A stretch of 7,830 bases of DNA from Synergistaceae bacterium. GTDB lineage: Bacteria; Synergistota; Synergistia; Synergistales; Aminobacteriaceae. The notes beneath the pieces are model-generated. The model did not search any database, was not told the DNA's origin, and was given only the letters and a program-made list of their open reading frames with translations. The stretch spans positions 1 through 7,830 of the forward strand of contig JAFPWQ010000173.1 in assembly GCA_017394925.1 (NCBI GenBank). The letters run 5' to 3'. Position 1 is the first letter of the stretch. Every line of letters begins with the position of its first letter. The position numbers and the translations under genes were made by a program. This document shows, in pieces, positions 1 through 6,584 of the stretch.

Positions 1-654
1 CAGTGCCTTGATGATTACGGGATACCTTTTCACCTGAAGACTACAGTAACGAAGATTCACGGCAAGGACAGACTCGAAGGTGTAACAGTAGCAGAAGTTG
101 ATGACCACATGACACCGATAAAAGGCACTGAAAGATTCATTGAGTGTGATACGCTGTTGCTTGCGATCGGCTTAATCCCTGAGAATGAATTATCGCGCAT
201 GGCCGGAGTTGAGATTCACAAAGTAACGGGCGGCCCTGTCGTTAATGATTTATTGCAGACGAGTAACCCTGCAATCTTTGCGGCCGGAAATGTCGTAATC
301 GTTTATGACCTTGTCGACAACGTGAGCGATGAAGGTCTTGTTGCCGGTGCGAATGCTGCGAAGTATGCGCTTGGCAGAATATCACCAGACGCAAAACGAA
401 TTCCCGTTAAAGGCGGCGAAAATGTTCGCTTATTCTCTCCTCAGTTCGTTACGGGCGAGACTGACACAACAATATTCATGCGCGTAACTCATCCCATTGA
501 ACAGCCCTGCAGAGTGTTCGCTGAACCCGGATTGTATTCGCAGAGATTACGTTATGCGAGGCCGGGCGAAATGAACGAAGTTAAGATTAAGGCAGAACAG
601 GTGAAGGCACTCGGAGATTTGAGCGAAATTGTGATAGACATTCAGCCTGTGTAA
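1..654 (+). CDS. NAD(P)/FAD-dependent oxidoreductase, C-terminal part (anaerobic glycerol-3-phosphate dehydrogenase-associated type)
   Basis: The frame is open from the first base, so the start lies before the window; 217 residues remain. Visible are the CDTLLLAIGLIPENEL segment (about 50-65 of the fragment), which is the NAD(P)/FAD reductase block before the FAD-tail-binding region, and the following GGPVVND...IFAAGNVVIVYDLVD stretch (about 77-106), where AGN replaces the AGD of most pyridine nucleotide-disulfide reductases. This exact style is typical of reductases encoded between a GlpA-like FAD dehydrogenase and a DUF1667 protein in anaerobes. The next gene is indeed DUF1667, so a role in cytoplasmic or membrane-associated glycerol-3-phosphate oxidation is the best inference. 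The C-terminal 90 residues form a beta-rich domain without a visible catalytic motif. The stop at 652-654 is followed 24 bases later by the next start, so the two are co-transcribed. Confidence 0.85.
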   Translation, partial: QCLDDYGIPFHLKTTVTKIHGKDRLEGVTVAEVDDHMTPIKGTERFIECDTLLLAIGLIPENELSRMAGVEIHKVTGGPVVNDLLQTSNPAIFAAGNVVIVYDLVDNVSDEGLVAGANAAKYALGRISPDAKRIPVKGGENVRLFSPQFVTGETDTTIFMRVTHPIEQPCRVFAEPGLYSQRLRYARPGEMNEVKIKAEQVKALGDLSEIVIDIQPV

Positions 655-678
655 ATGAGAACTGGAGGTGAAGTATTC

Positions 679-1047
679 ATGAGTGAGAGAAAGTTTATAT
701 GCGTGTCATGCCCATTGGGCTGCGGCCTGACTGTTACGCTTGATGACAATGATAACGTCATCAGGGTTGAAGGTAACACATGCCCAAGAGGTGAGAGTTA
801 CGCGAGATCCGAAGTGAAAGACCCGCGAAGAGTTTTTGCGTCAACTGTTCGTGTTAAGAACGGGAAGTTACCAGTATGTCCGATAAGAAGCAAGACACCT
901 GCGCCTAAAGGGAAATTATTCGAGATTGCGAAGGCTGTTGCTGAACTTGAAGTGATTGCCCCCGTTAAGATTGGACAGGTTTTGATTCATAATGCGTGCG
1001 GAACCGATGTTGACATTGTTGCAAGCAGAGATTTAGCCGCTATGTAA
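679..1047 (+). CDS. DUF1667 domain protein (four-cysteine redox-partner protein)
   Basis: A 122-residue protein. I chose ATG 679 because GGAGGTGA (664-671) sits 7 bases upstream; an ATG at 655 directly after the previous stop has no ribosome binding site. The N-terminus carries CVSCPLGC (Cys8, Cys11, Cys15) and NTCPRGE (Cys35), the conserved four-cysteine pattern of DUF1667, likely to bind an Fe-S cluster or zinc. The C-terminal half has the family's APVKIGQVLIHNACGTDVDIVASRDL block (about 94-119) with Cys107. DUF1667 proteins are usually encoded after the GlpA-like dehydrogenase and its NAD(P)/FAD reductase, where they may replace the GlpB/GlpC electron-transfer function. That functional role is inference from context; the family itself has no firm biochemistry that I know of. 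Last gene of its operon: a strong terminator follows 10 bases after the stop. Confidence 0.9.
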   Translation: MSERKFICVSCPLGCGLTVTLDDNDNVIRVEGNTCPRGESYARSEVKDPRRVFASTVRVKNGKLPVCPIRSKTPAPKGKLFEIAKAVAELEVIAPVKIGQVLIHNACGTDVDIVASRDLAAM

Positions 1048-1057
1048 AACAGAATGC

Positions 1058-1095
1058 CCCCGTGCTCCTAAATGGGTACGGGGATTTTTATTTTT
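1058..1095 (+). terminator. Rho-independent terminator of the oxidoreductase-DUF1667 operon
   Basis: CCCCGTGCTC (1058-1067) pairs with GGGTACGGGG (1074-1083), a 10-bp stem with two G-T wobbles and a 6-nt loop, followed by ATTTTTATTTTTA. On the minus strand the trailing sequence is only weakly T-rich (CTGTTTTA), so it may stop the convergent DHHW transcript less well. Confidence 0.88.
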
Positions 1096-2388
1096 ATCTG
1101 AAATCATAGATGCTGTTATGCATTTCAAAGTTCATGCGCGCTGATGTCATTCCCGAATTATATATTACCGCTATTAAGTCAGGTTTATGCTGAGAGATAT
1201 AATTTCTCAGACTTCCAGTGAAATGGCGCATATCTATCGAATCAACGTTTTGAATACTAAGAGATAGAAATGGTAACATACAATCAGAGAAAGAGTCATG
1301 AATAATTAATAATCTCTTTCTATTCTTGATTACATTATTTTTGCTCCTGATTAAAGCCTGTCTCCGTAGCTATAGGCATGATATGGACTCTTGTGATAAT
1401 AATTTTTTTCTTTGACTTGTCCGAAATCGTATACAACGGAAAAGTCTCCGCTCGTGTTTATCTCCTTGTCTGGTATCTCATAATGTAAATGCGTGTCAAA
1501 TTTAGGGTATATCATACTAAAATCATCGGGTTTAGTACGTTCAAGCGTAATCTTCTTTCCTCGCGACCCTAAGAACCATTCAGGATAAATCACATAATCG
1601 AATCTGTCAGGATTAAGCACATCAGGATTAACATCATACCCGTAATCATCGCGCAGTATTCTCAGTATATGCCTTGCCGCCCAAAGCCCTGTTTCAGCTT
1701 TCCAGTGATGATCCGTAACGTAAAATGCCTCATGATGATTCATTCCGTCCTCATGCAATAATTTCCTGAAGTCATAATTTCTCACTCCTGAAGCATTTAG
1801 CATTGCAAGAAATCTATCTGCATTCTGATTCGCAAAATCCAGAACTCCCGATATATTTTTATCTTCGGAGACGCATATTTTAGTCGGCAGGTTCGCGTAA
1901 AAGAATTCAATTCCTCTTTGACGGCAGAATTCAGAAAGCTCTATAGTCGATTCTGCATTTGCTGTGATGTCTACGCTCTTAACGTATGAGGTCAAATATC
2001 CGTCCCGAAGTTTCACTACTCCGTTGTACTCATAAAACGGTGTTATGTTCCATTGCACTGTCTCTTCATACATCTTTGAAACATCAACTATGCTGTCATA
2101 AGCGACCAGTCTTTTAGAAGAGTATTCCTCACATTTTTCTTTTACATGCGAATACATTCTCTCAAATATATTTTCTCTTTTTGTTTCTTTTTTCACGTCT
2201 CCTGATTCAAACGGATATAATTTTTCCCAGTCAATTTTGATTTCATTACTTGTTATCTCTTCATCTGAGGGGATTATGAAATCATTAGCTTTCTTCGTGG
2301 CATAGACACATACAGCCGAGAACATTAACCCAGTTATTACGCACAGAAATATTATTGATGTAACATAAGCTGTCTTAAACTTTCTCAT
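1094..2388 (-). pseudogene. DHHW-family (AlgJ/AlgX-like) polysaccharide O-acetylation protein, broken by a frameshift near 1355
   Basis: From ATG 2388 (GAGGTGAT SD, 6-base spacing) the frame runs 345 codons to a stop at 1351. Residues 7-30 are a signal anchor, so the rest faces outside the cytoplasm. The family motif is at VTDHHW (225-229). Just after YGDRL the -1 frame continues without a stop to 1094 and encodes the missing family C-terminus: RLLIIHDSFSDC, with the expected catalytic Ser (codon 1292-1294), then DMRHFTGSL and NSIYDFR. Restoring one base near 1355-1358 (GGCTTT, perhaps once GGCCTTT) gives 432 codons exactly. In AlgJ/AlgX relatives this SGNH-like domain uses the Asp-His pair and a Ser to move acetyl groups onto exopolysaccharide, so the truncated form should be inactive. 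It lies 15 bases after the MBOAT gene in one operon. A real mutation and an assembly error cannot be told apart here. Confidence 0.85.
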
Positions 2389-2403
2389 GAATTCATCACC
2401 TCA

Positions 2404-3765
2404 TCAAAAATTAAAATATGTGAACGGGTTATAGCTTGCACTGATCACTTCAGCGAACGAAATCATGAACACAATCACAAGCCATAATGATTCAATCCAT
2501 GAATTACGCCGTATAATTCTCACAATCGGAAACACTCCGGCAAGCGCGAAAATCATCACAAGCCATGTATTACGGACATACTCGATAAATCCTGAATCAT
2601 AGAACGCATTACCCGTGAGACCGAACATTGACGCAATATATTTCACTCCGTCATTCACGCTCTCACATCTGAATATGACCCATGCAAGAATAACTATCAG
2701 CATCGTATAGACATGTGAGAATCCCTTCATGAACGCGATAATCTTCGTTTCCTTCTCAATCACGAGGAACACGAAATATATCAGTCCCCATAAGATGAAC
2801 GTCCAGTTTGCCCCGTGCCATATTCCGGTTAAGAGCCAGACGATAAAGATATTCCAGAGCCTGCGCGAATTTTTGACTCTGTTTCCTCCCATAGGAATAT
2901 ACACGTAATCCCTGAACCATCGCGAAAGTGATATATGCCACCTGTGCCAGAAGTCAGTAACACTTGAGGCAATATACGGATAATTGAAATTCTCTTCAAA
3001 GTGAAATCCGAACATCAAGCCAAGTCCTATGGCCATGTCACTGTAGCCGGAGAAGTCAAAATATATCTGCAAAGTATAAGCGAGTGCCCCAAGCCATGAC
3101 ATTAAGACAGAAGGATTGATGATGTAGCCGAATATATTATCTGCAATCTGAGCCATGAAGTTCGCGAGTAAAACCTTTTTGCCGAGACCATAAATGAATC
3201 TCCTAACGCCTTCAGAAAAGTCATCAAAGTTTTCATTGCGTGTTTCTATTTCCGATTCAATCTGGTTATATCTCACAATAGGCCCTGCGATTAACTGCGG
3301 AAAGAATGAGATGTATAACGCGACATAAAACGGATTCTTTTGTGCCTGCGTCTTTGCGTAATAGACATCGAAGACGTAGCTCATCATCTGGAACGTGAAG
3401 AAAGAAATTCCAATTGGCAGTGCAATATTAACTCTCAGTGAATCATTTCCTGTCAGCATGGCCATGTTCGATGATATGAATGACGCATACTTGAACACGA
3501 ATAATAGCAGGACATCAAGAGTTATTGCCGCAGTCATGAACGCTTTTCTGTGAGATGATAAAGACATTCTGAGAGCGAGATACCAGTTAATGAATATCGA
3601 GACTATCATGATGAACACAAAGACAGGTTCACCCCACGCATAAAATATCAGACTGGTGATTAAAAGTGTGATATTCTTTGCAGCTCTTGACCTTGCGAAG
3701 ACGTAATACAGAATCAATAACGCCGGAAGAAACAGAATCATAAATACACCTGACGAGAAGACCAT
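2404..3765 (-). CDS. MBOAT-family O-acyltransferase (AlgI/DltB-like)
   Basis: A 453-residue polytopic membrane protein, normal length for AlgI-type MBOATs. Family blocks are clear: LPIGISFFTFQ (116-126), SFFPQLIAGPIVRY (153-166), DFSGYSDMAIG (237-247), DFWHRWHISLSRWFRDYVYIPMGG (271-294), and GIWHGANW (314-321) with the catalytic His317. It should pass acetyl groups from the cytoplasm across the membrane to a partner that modifies a surface or exported polysaccharide; the partner is the DHHW gene immediately downstream. The start at 3765 has a GGGAGG SD 11 bases upstream. A consensus promoter lies further upstream (3880-3908), giving a leader of roughly 105 bases. The polysaccharide itself is not identifiable, since no alginate or other biosynthesis genes are in the window. 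Confidence 0.93.
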   Translation of the reverse strand: MVFSSGVFMILFLPALLILYYVFARSRAAKNITLLITSLIFYAWGEPVFVFIMIVSIFINWYLALRMSLSSHRKAFMTAAITLDVLLLFVFKYASFISSNMAMLTGNDSLRVNIALPIGISFFTFQMMSYVFDVYYAKTQAQKNPFYVALYISFFPQLIAGPIVRYNQIESEIETRNENFDDFSEGVRRFIYGLGKKVLLANFMAQIADNIFGYIINPSVLMSWLGALAYTLQIYFDFSGYSDMAIGLGLMFGFHFEENFNYPYIASSVTDFWHRWHISLSRWFRDYVYIPMGGNRVKNSRRLWNIFIVWLLTGIWHGANWTFILWGLIYFVFLVIEKETKIIAFMKGFSHVYTMLIVILAWVIFRCESVNDGVKYIASMFGLTGNAFYDSGFIEYVRNTWLVMIFALAGVFPIVRIIRRNSWIESLWLVIVFMISFAEVISASYNPFTYFNF

Positions 3766-3849
3766 AATATTTATTTCCTCCCGCTTTTAGTGTAAAATAT
3801 AAAATTCTGGATGAAATTTTGACTGACTTTGAAAAAGACTAGATTAAGG

Positions 3850-3880
3850 CGATGTGCGATGTGCGATGTGCGATGTGCGA
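3850..3880. repeat. Heptanucleotide tandem repeat (CGATGTG x4 plus CGA)
   Basis: Four perfect head-to-tail copies of CGATGTG (CACATCG on the minus strand) plus a 3-base partial copy. The array begins at the edge of the -10 box of the MBOAT-operon promoter, so transcription would start inside it and the repeats would form the first bases of the mRNA. Short perfect repeats like this can change copy number by replication slippage. Confidence 0.93.
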
Positions 3881-3908
3881 TTATATACAGCAATCATAAT
3901 CGTGTCAA
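3880..3908 (-). promoter_or_regulatory. Consensus sigma70-type promoter of the MBOAT-DHHW operon
   Basis: On the minus strand: TTGACA (3908-3903), exactly 17 bases, TATAAT (3885-3880). Both boxes are perfect consensus. Start of transcription is expected near 3873, inside the 7-bp repeat. This is the only perfect two-box promoter I found in the window. Confidence 0.85.
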
Positions 3909-3953
3909 GCTCCCTTCATGAACATATTTGCGCAAGATTATATCACTGAATGC

Positions 3954-3986
3954 AAAAATTCCTCCGGCGTTAAAACCAGAGGAATT
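3954..3986 (-). terminator. Rho-independent terminator downstream of tRNA-Leu
   Basis: On the minus strand AATTCCTCTGG and CCGGAGGAATT form an 11-bp stem (one G-T wobble) around an 8-base loop, followed by TTTTTGC. It lies 14 bases after the CCA end of the tRNA and insulates the tRNA from the MBOAT operon promoter. Confidence 0.88.
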
Positions 3987-3999
3987 ATTATTGTCTTAA

Positions 4000-4090
4000 T
4001 GGTGCGGAGGGGGAGAATCGAACTCCCACGATGCTTAAATTGATCACAAGATCCTTAGTCTTGCGCGTCTACCAATTCCGCCACCCCCGC
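4000..4090 (-). tRNA. tRNA-Leu, anticodon AAG
   Basis: Reading the minus strand, GCGGGGG pairs with CCTCCGC (acceptor stem, one G-T). The D arm contains GGCGGAATTGGTAGACGC. The anticodon stem CAAGA/TCTTG encloses loop CTAAGGA, so bases 34-36 are AAG. A long class II variable arm follows, then the T arm with GTTCGATTC. Discriminator A and CCA (4003-4000) are encoded. A class II tRNA with this loop is leucine for CUU codons; the A34 would need deamination to inosine (TadA type) to read CUC as well. All stems pair, so the gene looks intact. Confidence 0.95.
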
Positions 4091-4118
4091 TTTTGTTCTA
4101 AGAGGTTGACGAGTGATT

Positions 4119-4146
4119 ATTATACTCCTGAAAATTTTTGCGTCAA
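4119..4146 (-). promoter_or_regulatory. Promoter of tRNA-Leu
   Basis: Minus strand TTGACG (4146-4141), 16 bases, TATAAT (4124-4119). The -10 box ends 28 bases before the mature tRNA 5' end, leaving a leader of about 20 bases for RNase P to remove. The -35 box sits directly after the stop codon of the alpha/beta hydrolase gene, so the tRNA is probably transcribed independently. Confidence 0.8.
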
Positions 4147-4147
4147 G

Positions 4148-5074
4148 TTACTCAGCTCTCAGGAAATCAAGAACTTTTGACCTGAATGTCTTGTAATACG
4201 GCTTCTCTATCATCATGATATGTGAACCGCCCTTGATGATTTCCATTCGTGAAGCCTTATTCTGAAGTGTATTGAATGCCTCTTCGCATAATGCCTGTGA
4301 AACGTAATTATCTTTTGAGCCTGCAATGATTAATACTGGCATTGTAAGCTTATCTGTCGGGATTAAACGTTTATCGGGTGAAACAAGCAGATCTCTTTTT
4401 CCTCCGTTGGGAACTGCTTCTTTATCATATCTCCAGCAGTTTGATGTATATGCATTTACGACAGCGGCCTCAGTTATCTTGTAGTTTATATGACCTTTCT
4501 TATTCTTCTGAAATTCATATGCGGCATCATTCCATGTGTAATGACTGAATGCATCTTTGACTTCAATCTCACCCAGACCGGCAACAATCGGAGCATATAA
4601 CACGAGCTTATGAACAAGTTCGGGATATTTCGCCGCAAATCTTCCTGACGTAACAGTTCCCCAGCTCCAGCCTAATACATCGAGACTTTTGCGTCCGCTT
4701 CTTTCGAGAATAACACGTGCGGCAGCAGCAATATCTTCGGCGGCATAATCTGAATCAGGCATGAATCCGTCTTTAACTTCCTGTGAACGTCCGAAGCCTG
4801 CAATATCGAGCAGATAGACATTAAAACCTTTCTTTGCGAAGTATCTTGCGAGGCTGTAATCTTTGACGTTTACATCAAATTCATGCGATGCGAAGCCTAC
4901 ACCATGAGCGAATAATAACGGGTCTGCGTCTTTGCTGACTGAATAGCATTCAAGATGTAATTTGATTCCGTTGCGCTCAAGCGGAATAACTTCACGGCTG
5001 ACACGCGGAGCAGCTGCACATGATGATATTATGACTAAAACGAGAACGAATGACAATAATATTTTTCTGCTCAT
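4148..5074 (-). CDS. Exported alpha/beta hydrolase, probable lipoprotein
   Basis: 308 residues. The N-terminus is a signal peptide with a lipobox-like end (ISSC, Cys19), suggesting export and lipid anchoring; cleavage after AAA is the alternative. The hydrolase fold shows the oxyanion segment FAHGVG (55-60), the DIAGFGRS loop (90-97), the nucleophile elbow GWSWG with Ser137, an acid candidate Asp255 in AGSKDNY, and His285 in GGSHIMM, so the catalytic triad is complete. The substrate cannot be read from the sequence; family members include esterases, lipases, peptidases and haloperoxidase-like enzymes. SD AGGAGG lies 9 bases before ATG 5074. The gene diverges from the metallo-hydrolase gene across about 100 bases, and both products carry similar export signals, so they may act on related extracellular substrates (inference). 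Confidence 0.9.
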   Translation of the reverse strand: MSRKILLSFVLVLVIISSCAAAPRVSREVIPLERNGIKLHLECYSVSKDADPLLFAHGVGFASHEFDVNVKDYSLARYFAKKGFNVYLLDIAGFGRSQEVKDGFMPDSDYAAEDIAAAARVILERSGRKSLDVLGWSWGTVTSGRFAAKYPELVHKLVLYAPIVAGLGEIEVKDAFSHYTWNDAAYEFQKNKKGHINYKITEAAVVNAYTSNCWRYDKEAVPNGGKRDLLVSPDKRLIPTDKLTMPVLIIAGSKDNYVSQALCEEAFNTLQNKASRMEIIKGGSHIMMIEKPYYKTFRSKVLDFLRAE

Positions 5075-5086
5075 GTTATAAAACCT

Positions 5087-5111
5087 CCTGTTTATTTATC
5101 CTGTTTATTTA
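5087..5111. repeat. Direct repeat CCTGTTTATTTA (two copies, 1-base gap)
   Basis: Copies at 5087-5098 and 5100-5111 lie in the 5' leader of the alpha/beta hydrolase gene, the first touching its SD. It could be a tandem duplication or a regulator site; nothing in the sequence favours either. Confidence 0.6.
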
Positions 5112-5127
5112 AATGAAAATTTGAGTC

Positions 5128-5136
5128 ATTATAACA
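5128..5136 (-). promoter_or_regulatory. Extended -10 promoter for the alpha/beta hydrolase
   Basis: The minus strand reads TGTTATAAT (5136-5128), the TGnTATAAT extended -10 element, with no good -35 box. Transcription would start near 5121, about 47 bases before the start codon. Confidence 0.55.
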
Positions 5137-5147
5137 CCGTGAATATA

Positions 5148-5156
5148 TGCTAGAAT
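5148..5156 (+). promoter_or_regulatory. Possible extended -10 promoter for the metallo-hydrolase
   Basis: TGCTAGAAT fits an extended -10 element. The predicted start near 5163 would leave a leader of only about 15 bases, just enough for the SD GAGGTGAT (5163-5170), so the call is tentative. Confidence 0.35.
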
Positions 5157-5177
5157 TTTTTCGAGGTGATATTCATT

Positions 5178-5978
5178 ATGACAAAATTTTTTATCGCAAT
5201 GTTAGCTGTCCTCCTCGTATCTTCGTGTTCATTCGCAGGTTCAATTGAAATCATTTCGCTGTTAGACAGAACTGGAGAAAATGAGCCTTCACTCTTAATC
5301 GGCGCAAGTGATGAGCAGATAAGCAAATATTTGCCCGACGGAAAATTGCACAGTCAGATACTCGCATTCTATGTGAAATTCGGAAATAGTGCAATTCTCT
5401 TTGATGCTGGACTTCATGATGGCCATATAGCAAAAGAACTCGCAAAGAACGGAGTCAGACCTGAGGACGTGAAAGTGATTCTCATTACGCATTTACACCC
5501 GGATCACTTCGGCGGACTCATTGATGACGAAGGCAAAGCAGAATTCCCGAATGCAGAAGTGTATATCTCAAAGCCTGAATGCGATTACTGGGTCAATGAC
5601 GTACAGAACGAAGCAGTAATCGAGACTCTGAAGCAATATGACAAGCACATTCACCTGTTCAATTTCGGCGATGTCGTTATCGAAGGCGTAAGAGCAATCG
5701 AGACTTCCGGACATACTCCCGGACATGTGAGCTATCTTGTTGAACATGAAAACGAGAAGCTCTTAGTTGTCGGAGATATTATGCATTTCCCGGAGATTCA
5801 GATGCCTGTACCTGATGTTGCTGTCCGTTATGATGTTGACCCTGCAAAAGCGATTCAATCACGCAAATTTATTCTGGATTATGCATCATGGAAGAATATT
5901 CCCATTGCCGGAATGCACATAACGCCTCCGGGTATTATGAACGTGAAGAAGTCAGGAGACGGCTACGAAAAGTTTTAG
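5178..5978 (+). CDS. Exported metallo-beta-lactamase-fold hydrolase
   Basis: 266 residues from ATG 5178, chosen because GAGGTGAT (5163-5170) lies 7 bases upstream; an in-frame GTG at 5166 falls inside that SD. The first 20 residues are a signal peptide with a possible lipobox (VSSC, Cys17). The metal-binding signature is complete: HLHPDH (His105, His107, Asp109, His110), SGHTPGH (His179), GD (Asp200) and GMH (His247), so a dinuclear metal site is expected. The overall layout resembles the lactonase/arylsulfatase-like MBL branch that includes N-acyl-homoserine lactonases, but substrate cannot be assigned from motifs. The final part after His247 is short (MHITPPGIMN). The first promoter of the small-gene array begins 10 bases after its stop with no terminator between, so read-through into the array is possible. 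Confidence 0.9.
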   Translation: MTKFFIAMLAVLLVSSCSFAGSIEIISLLDRTGENEPSLLIGASDEQISKYLPDGKLHSQILAFYVKFGNSAILFDAGLHDGHIAKELAKNGVRPEDVKVILITHLHPDHFGGLIDDEGKAEFPNAEVYISKPECDYWVNDVQNEAVIETLKQYDKHIHLFNFGDVVIEGVRAIETSGHTPGHVSYLVEHENEKLLVVGDIMHFPEIQMPVPDVAVRYDVDPAKAIQSRKFILDYASWKNIPIAGMHITPPGIMNVKKSGDGYEKF

Positions 5979-5987
5979 TGTTTAGTC

Positions 5988-5996
5988 TGATATAAT
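5988..5996 (+). promoter_or_regulatory. U1 extended -10 promoter
   Basis: TGATATAAT, with no recognisable -35 box. Predicted start about 6003, three bases before the 5' pairing segment AGGAAG. It lies 10 bases after the metallo-hydrolase stop codon and lacks the upstream TATCACATC tag that precedes the other four. Confidence 0.75.
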
Positions 5997-6005
5997 ATTC
6001 TTTAG

Positions 6006-6073
6006 AGGAAGCTCCAGGTGAGTATCAGAGGCTCATCGTCTAACGGAGAACCGCTCTGTGGAAGGGAGGTGAT
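6006..6073 (+). promoter_or_regulatory. U1 structured leader (5' clamp segment, pseudoknot, SD)
   Basis: 5' segment AGGAAG (6006-6011) is complementary to the U1 3' hairpin loop. Stem P1 is GGTGAG (6017-6022) with CTCATC (6032-6037). Its loop segment CAGAG (6026-6030) pairs with CTCTG (6054-6058), making an H-type pseudoknot. A CGG-AGAA-CCG mini hairpin (6044-6053) lies between. The SD GGAGGTGAT (6065-6073) follows 6 bases later. The CAGAG/CTCTG pair differs from the CAGGG/CCCTG of U2, U3 and U5 in a compensated way. Confidence 0.75.
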
Positions 6074-6077
6074 AGCC

Positions 6078-6224
6078 TTGCGCAATAAGGCAAAGAAACC
6101 AAAGCGCAGGATCGCCCAAAAGAAACAGCGGCGTGATTATCTTCGGAGGATAAATCATCTGGCCGCTGCTACATACTGGGTTATAAGAATTTTCCTGTTA
6201 CTATGGGATAAATTCACCCGGTAA
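6078..6224 (+). CDS. U1 small basic/hydrophobic peptide (48 aa), TTG start
   Basis: 48 residues starting MRNKAKKPKRR. TTG 6078 is the start because the nine-base SD GGAGGTGAT lies 4 bases upstream and the conservation between units begins exactly here. Residues 2-25 hold about fourteen Lys/Arg; residues 28-43 form one hydrophobic helix (LAAATYWVIRIFLLLW) long enough to be membrane-associated, ending DKFTR. Shared family features are KKQ.R, AA..YW, an Arg three residues after the Trp, and W-D near the end. By the positive-inside rule the N-terminus would be cytoplasmic. I do not recognise the family. A type I-like toxic or regulatory membrane peptide and a leaderless cationic bacteriocin are both possible; no antisense RNA gene, immunity gene or exporter is visible. 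Confidence 0.75.
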   Translation: MRNKAKKPKRRIAQKKQRRDYLRRINHLAAATYWVIRIFLLLWDKFTR

Positions 6225-6250
6225 CCTGAAAAAGTATTTTCACGTTTTAC

Positions 6251-6300
6251 AGGGCTCAGCTTTTCTTCCTAAGCTGTTCCCTTTCTCTGTTTTCTATTTT
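6251..6300 (+). terminator. U1 3' hairpin/terminator with clamp loop
   Basis: AGGG-CT-CAGCTT (6251-6262) pairs with AAGCTG-TT-CCCT (6271-6282) around a symmetric 2x2 internal loop, followed by a T-rich tract. The apical loop contains CTTCCT (6265-6270), complementary to AGGAAG at the transcript 5' end. A small upstream hairpin, TGAAAA-AGTA-TTTTCA (6227-6242), follows the stop codon. Confidence 0.8.
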
Positions 6301-6323
6301 ATCACATTAAATCATTTTACGTC

Positions 6324-6332
6324 TGTTATAAT
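6324..6332 (+). promoter_or_regulatory. U2 extended -10 promoter
   Basis: TGTTATAAT in the context ACGTCTGTTATAATTATT. No -35 box at 16-18 bases (ACATTA region). Predicted start about 6339, immediately before the clamp segment. Confidence 0.8.
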
Positions 6333-6340
6333 TATTCGCG

Positions 6341-6406
6341 AAGGGAGCTCTGGGTGAGTGCAGGGGCTCATCGTTTCGGGGATCCGCCCTGTGGAAGGGA
6401 GGTGAT
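6341..6406 (+). promoter_or_regulatory. U2 structured leader (5' clamp segment, pseudoknot, SD)
   Basis: 5' segment AAGGGAG (6341-6347). P1: GGTGAG (6353-6358) with CTCATC (6367-6372). Pseudoknot: loop CAGGG (6361-6365) with CCCTG (6387-6391). Mini hairpin CGG-GGAT-CCG (6377-6386). SD GGAGGTGAT (6398-6406). In this unit AAGGGAG recurs inside the SD region (6395-6401), so the same 3' loop could pair with either the 5' end or the SD. Confidence 0.78.
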
Positions 6407-6410
6407 AGCC

Positions 6411-6557
6411 TTGCGCAGGAAGGCAAACGCAAAAAAGCGCAGGAACACCAACAAAAAGCAGTGGCGAAAGAACTTACCCTCAATAAGCTACTTAGCCGCT
6501 GCAATATATTGGGTTCTAAGAATCATCCTGTTGTTATGGGATCGATTCGCCCGGTAG
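6411..6557 (+). CDS. U2 small basic/hydrophobic peptide (48 aa), TTG start
   Basis: 48 residues beginning MRRKANAKKRR. TTG 6411 follows SD GGAGGTGAT by 4 bases, exactly as in U1 and U5. The basic half runs to residue 19 (KKQWRK) and the hydrophobic half is LAAAIYWVLRIILLLW (28-43), ending DRFAR. It is the closest partner of the U1 peptide in the hydrophobic helix, while the basic half differs more; many changes between units are synonymous or conservative, which argues that the peptide itself is selected. An upstream in-frame GTG (6354) would extend the frame through the pseudoknot, but it has no SD. Same unknown family as U1. Confidence 0.75.
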   Translation: MRRKANAKKRRNTNKKQWRKNLPSISYLAAAIYWVLRIILLLWDRFAR

Positions 6558-6584
6558 TAAACCTAAAGTAATTTCGATTTTCAT

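Noticed and set aside
1094..1279. Independent 61-codon minus-strand gene
   Set aside because: It is the C-terminal part of the DHHW protein; the same frame continues upstream to about 1357 without a stop and includes the family HDSF motif.
1351..1359. Programmed -1 frameshift in the DHHW gene
   Set aside because: The site AGG CTT TAA is not a slippery heptamer, and I see no stimulating structure; a mutation or sequence error is simpler.
3937..3945. Second extended -10 (TGATATAAT) on the minus strand upstream of the MBOAT promoter
   Set aside because: It lies between the tRNA terminator and the perfect consensus promoter, with no -35 box; possible but unsupported as a separate promoter.
6018..6077. 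In-frame upstream GTG starts (6018, 6354, 7365) that would lengthen the U1, U2 and U5 peptides to 66-68 residues
   Set aside because: No SD precedes them, the extension runs through the covarying pseudoknot, and U3 and U4 peptides start at the position matching the TTG codons.
6054..6403. Alternative hairpin CCCT/AGGG masking the SD in place of the pseudoknot
   Set aside because: It forms in U2 but U1 (CTCT with AGGG) only manages wobble pairs and U5 (CCCT with AGAG) does not pair, whereas the pseudoknot helix is kept in all five.
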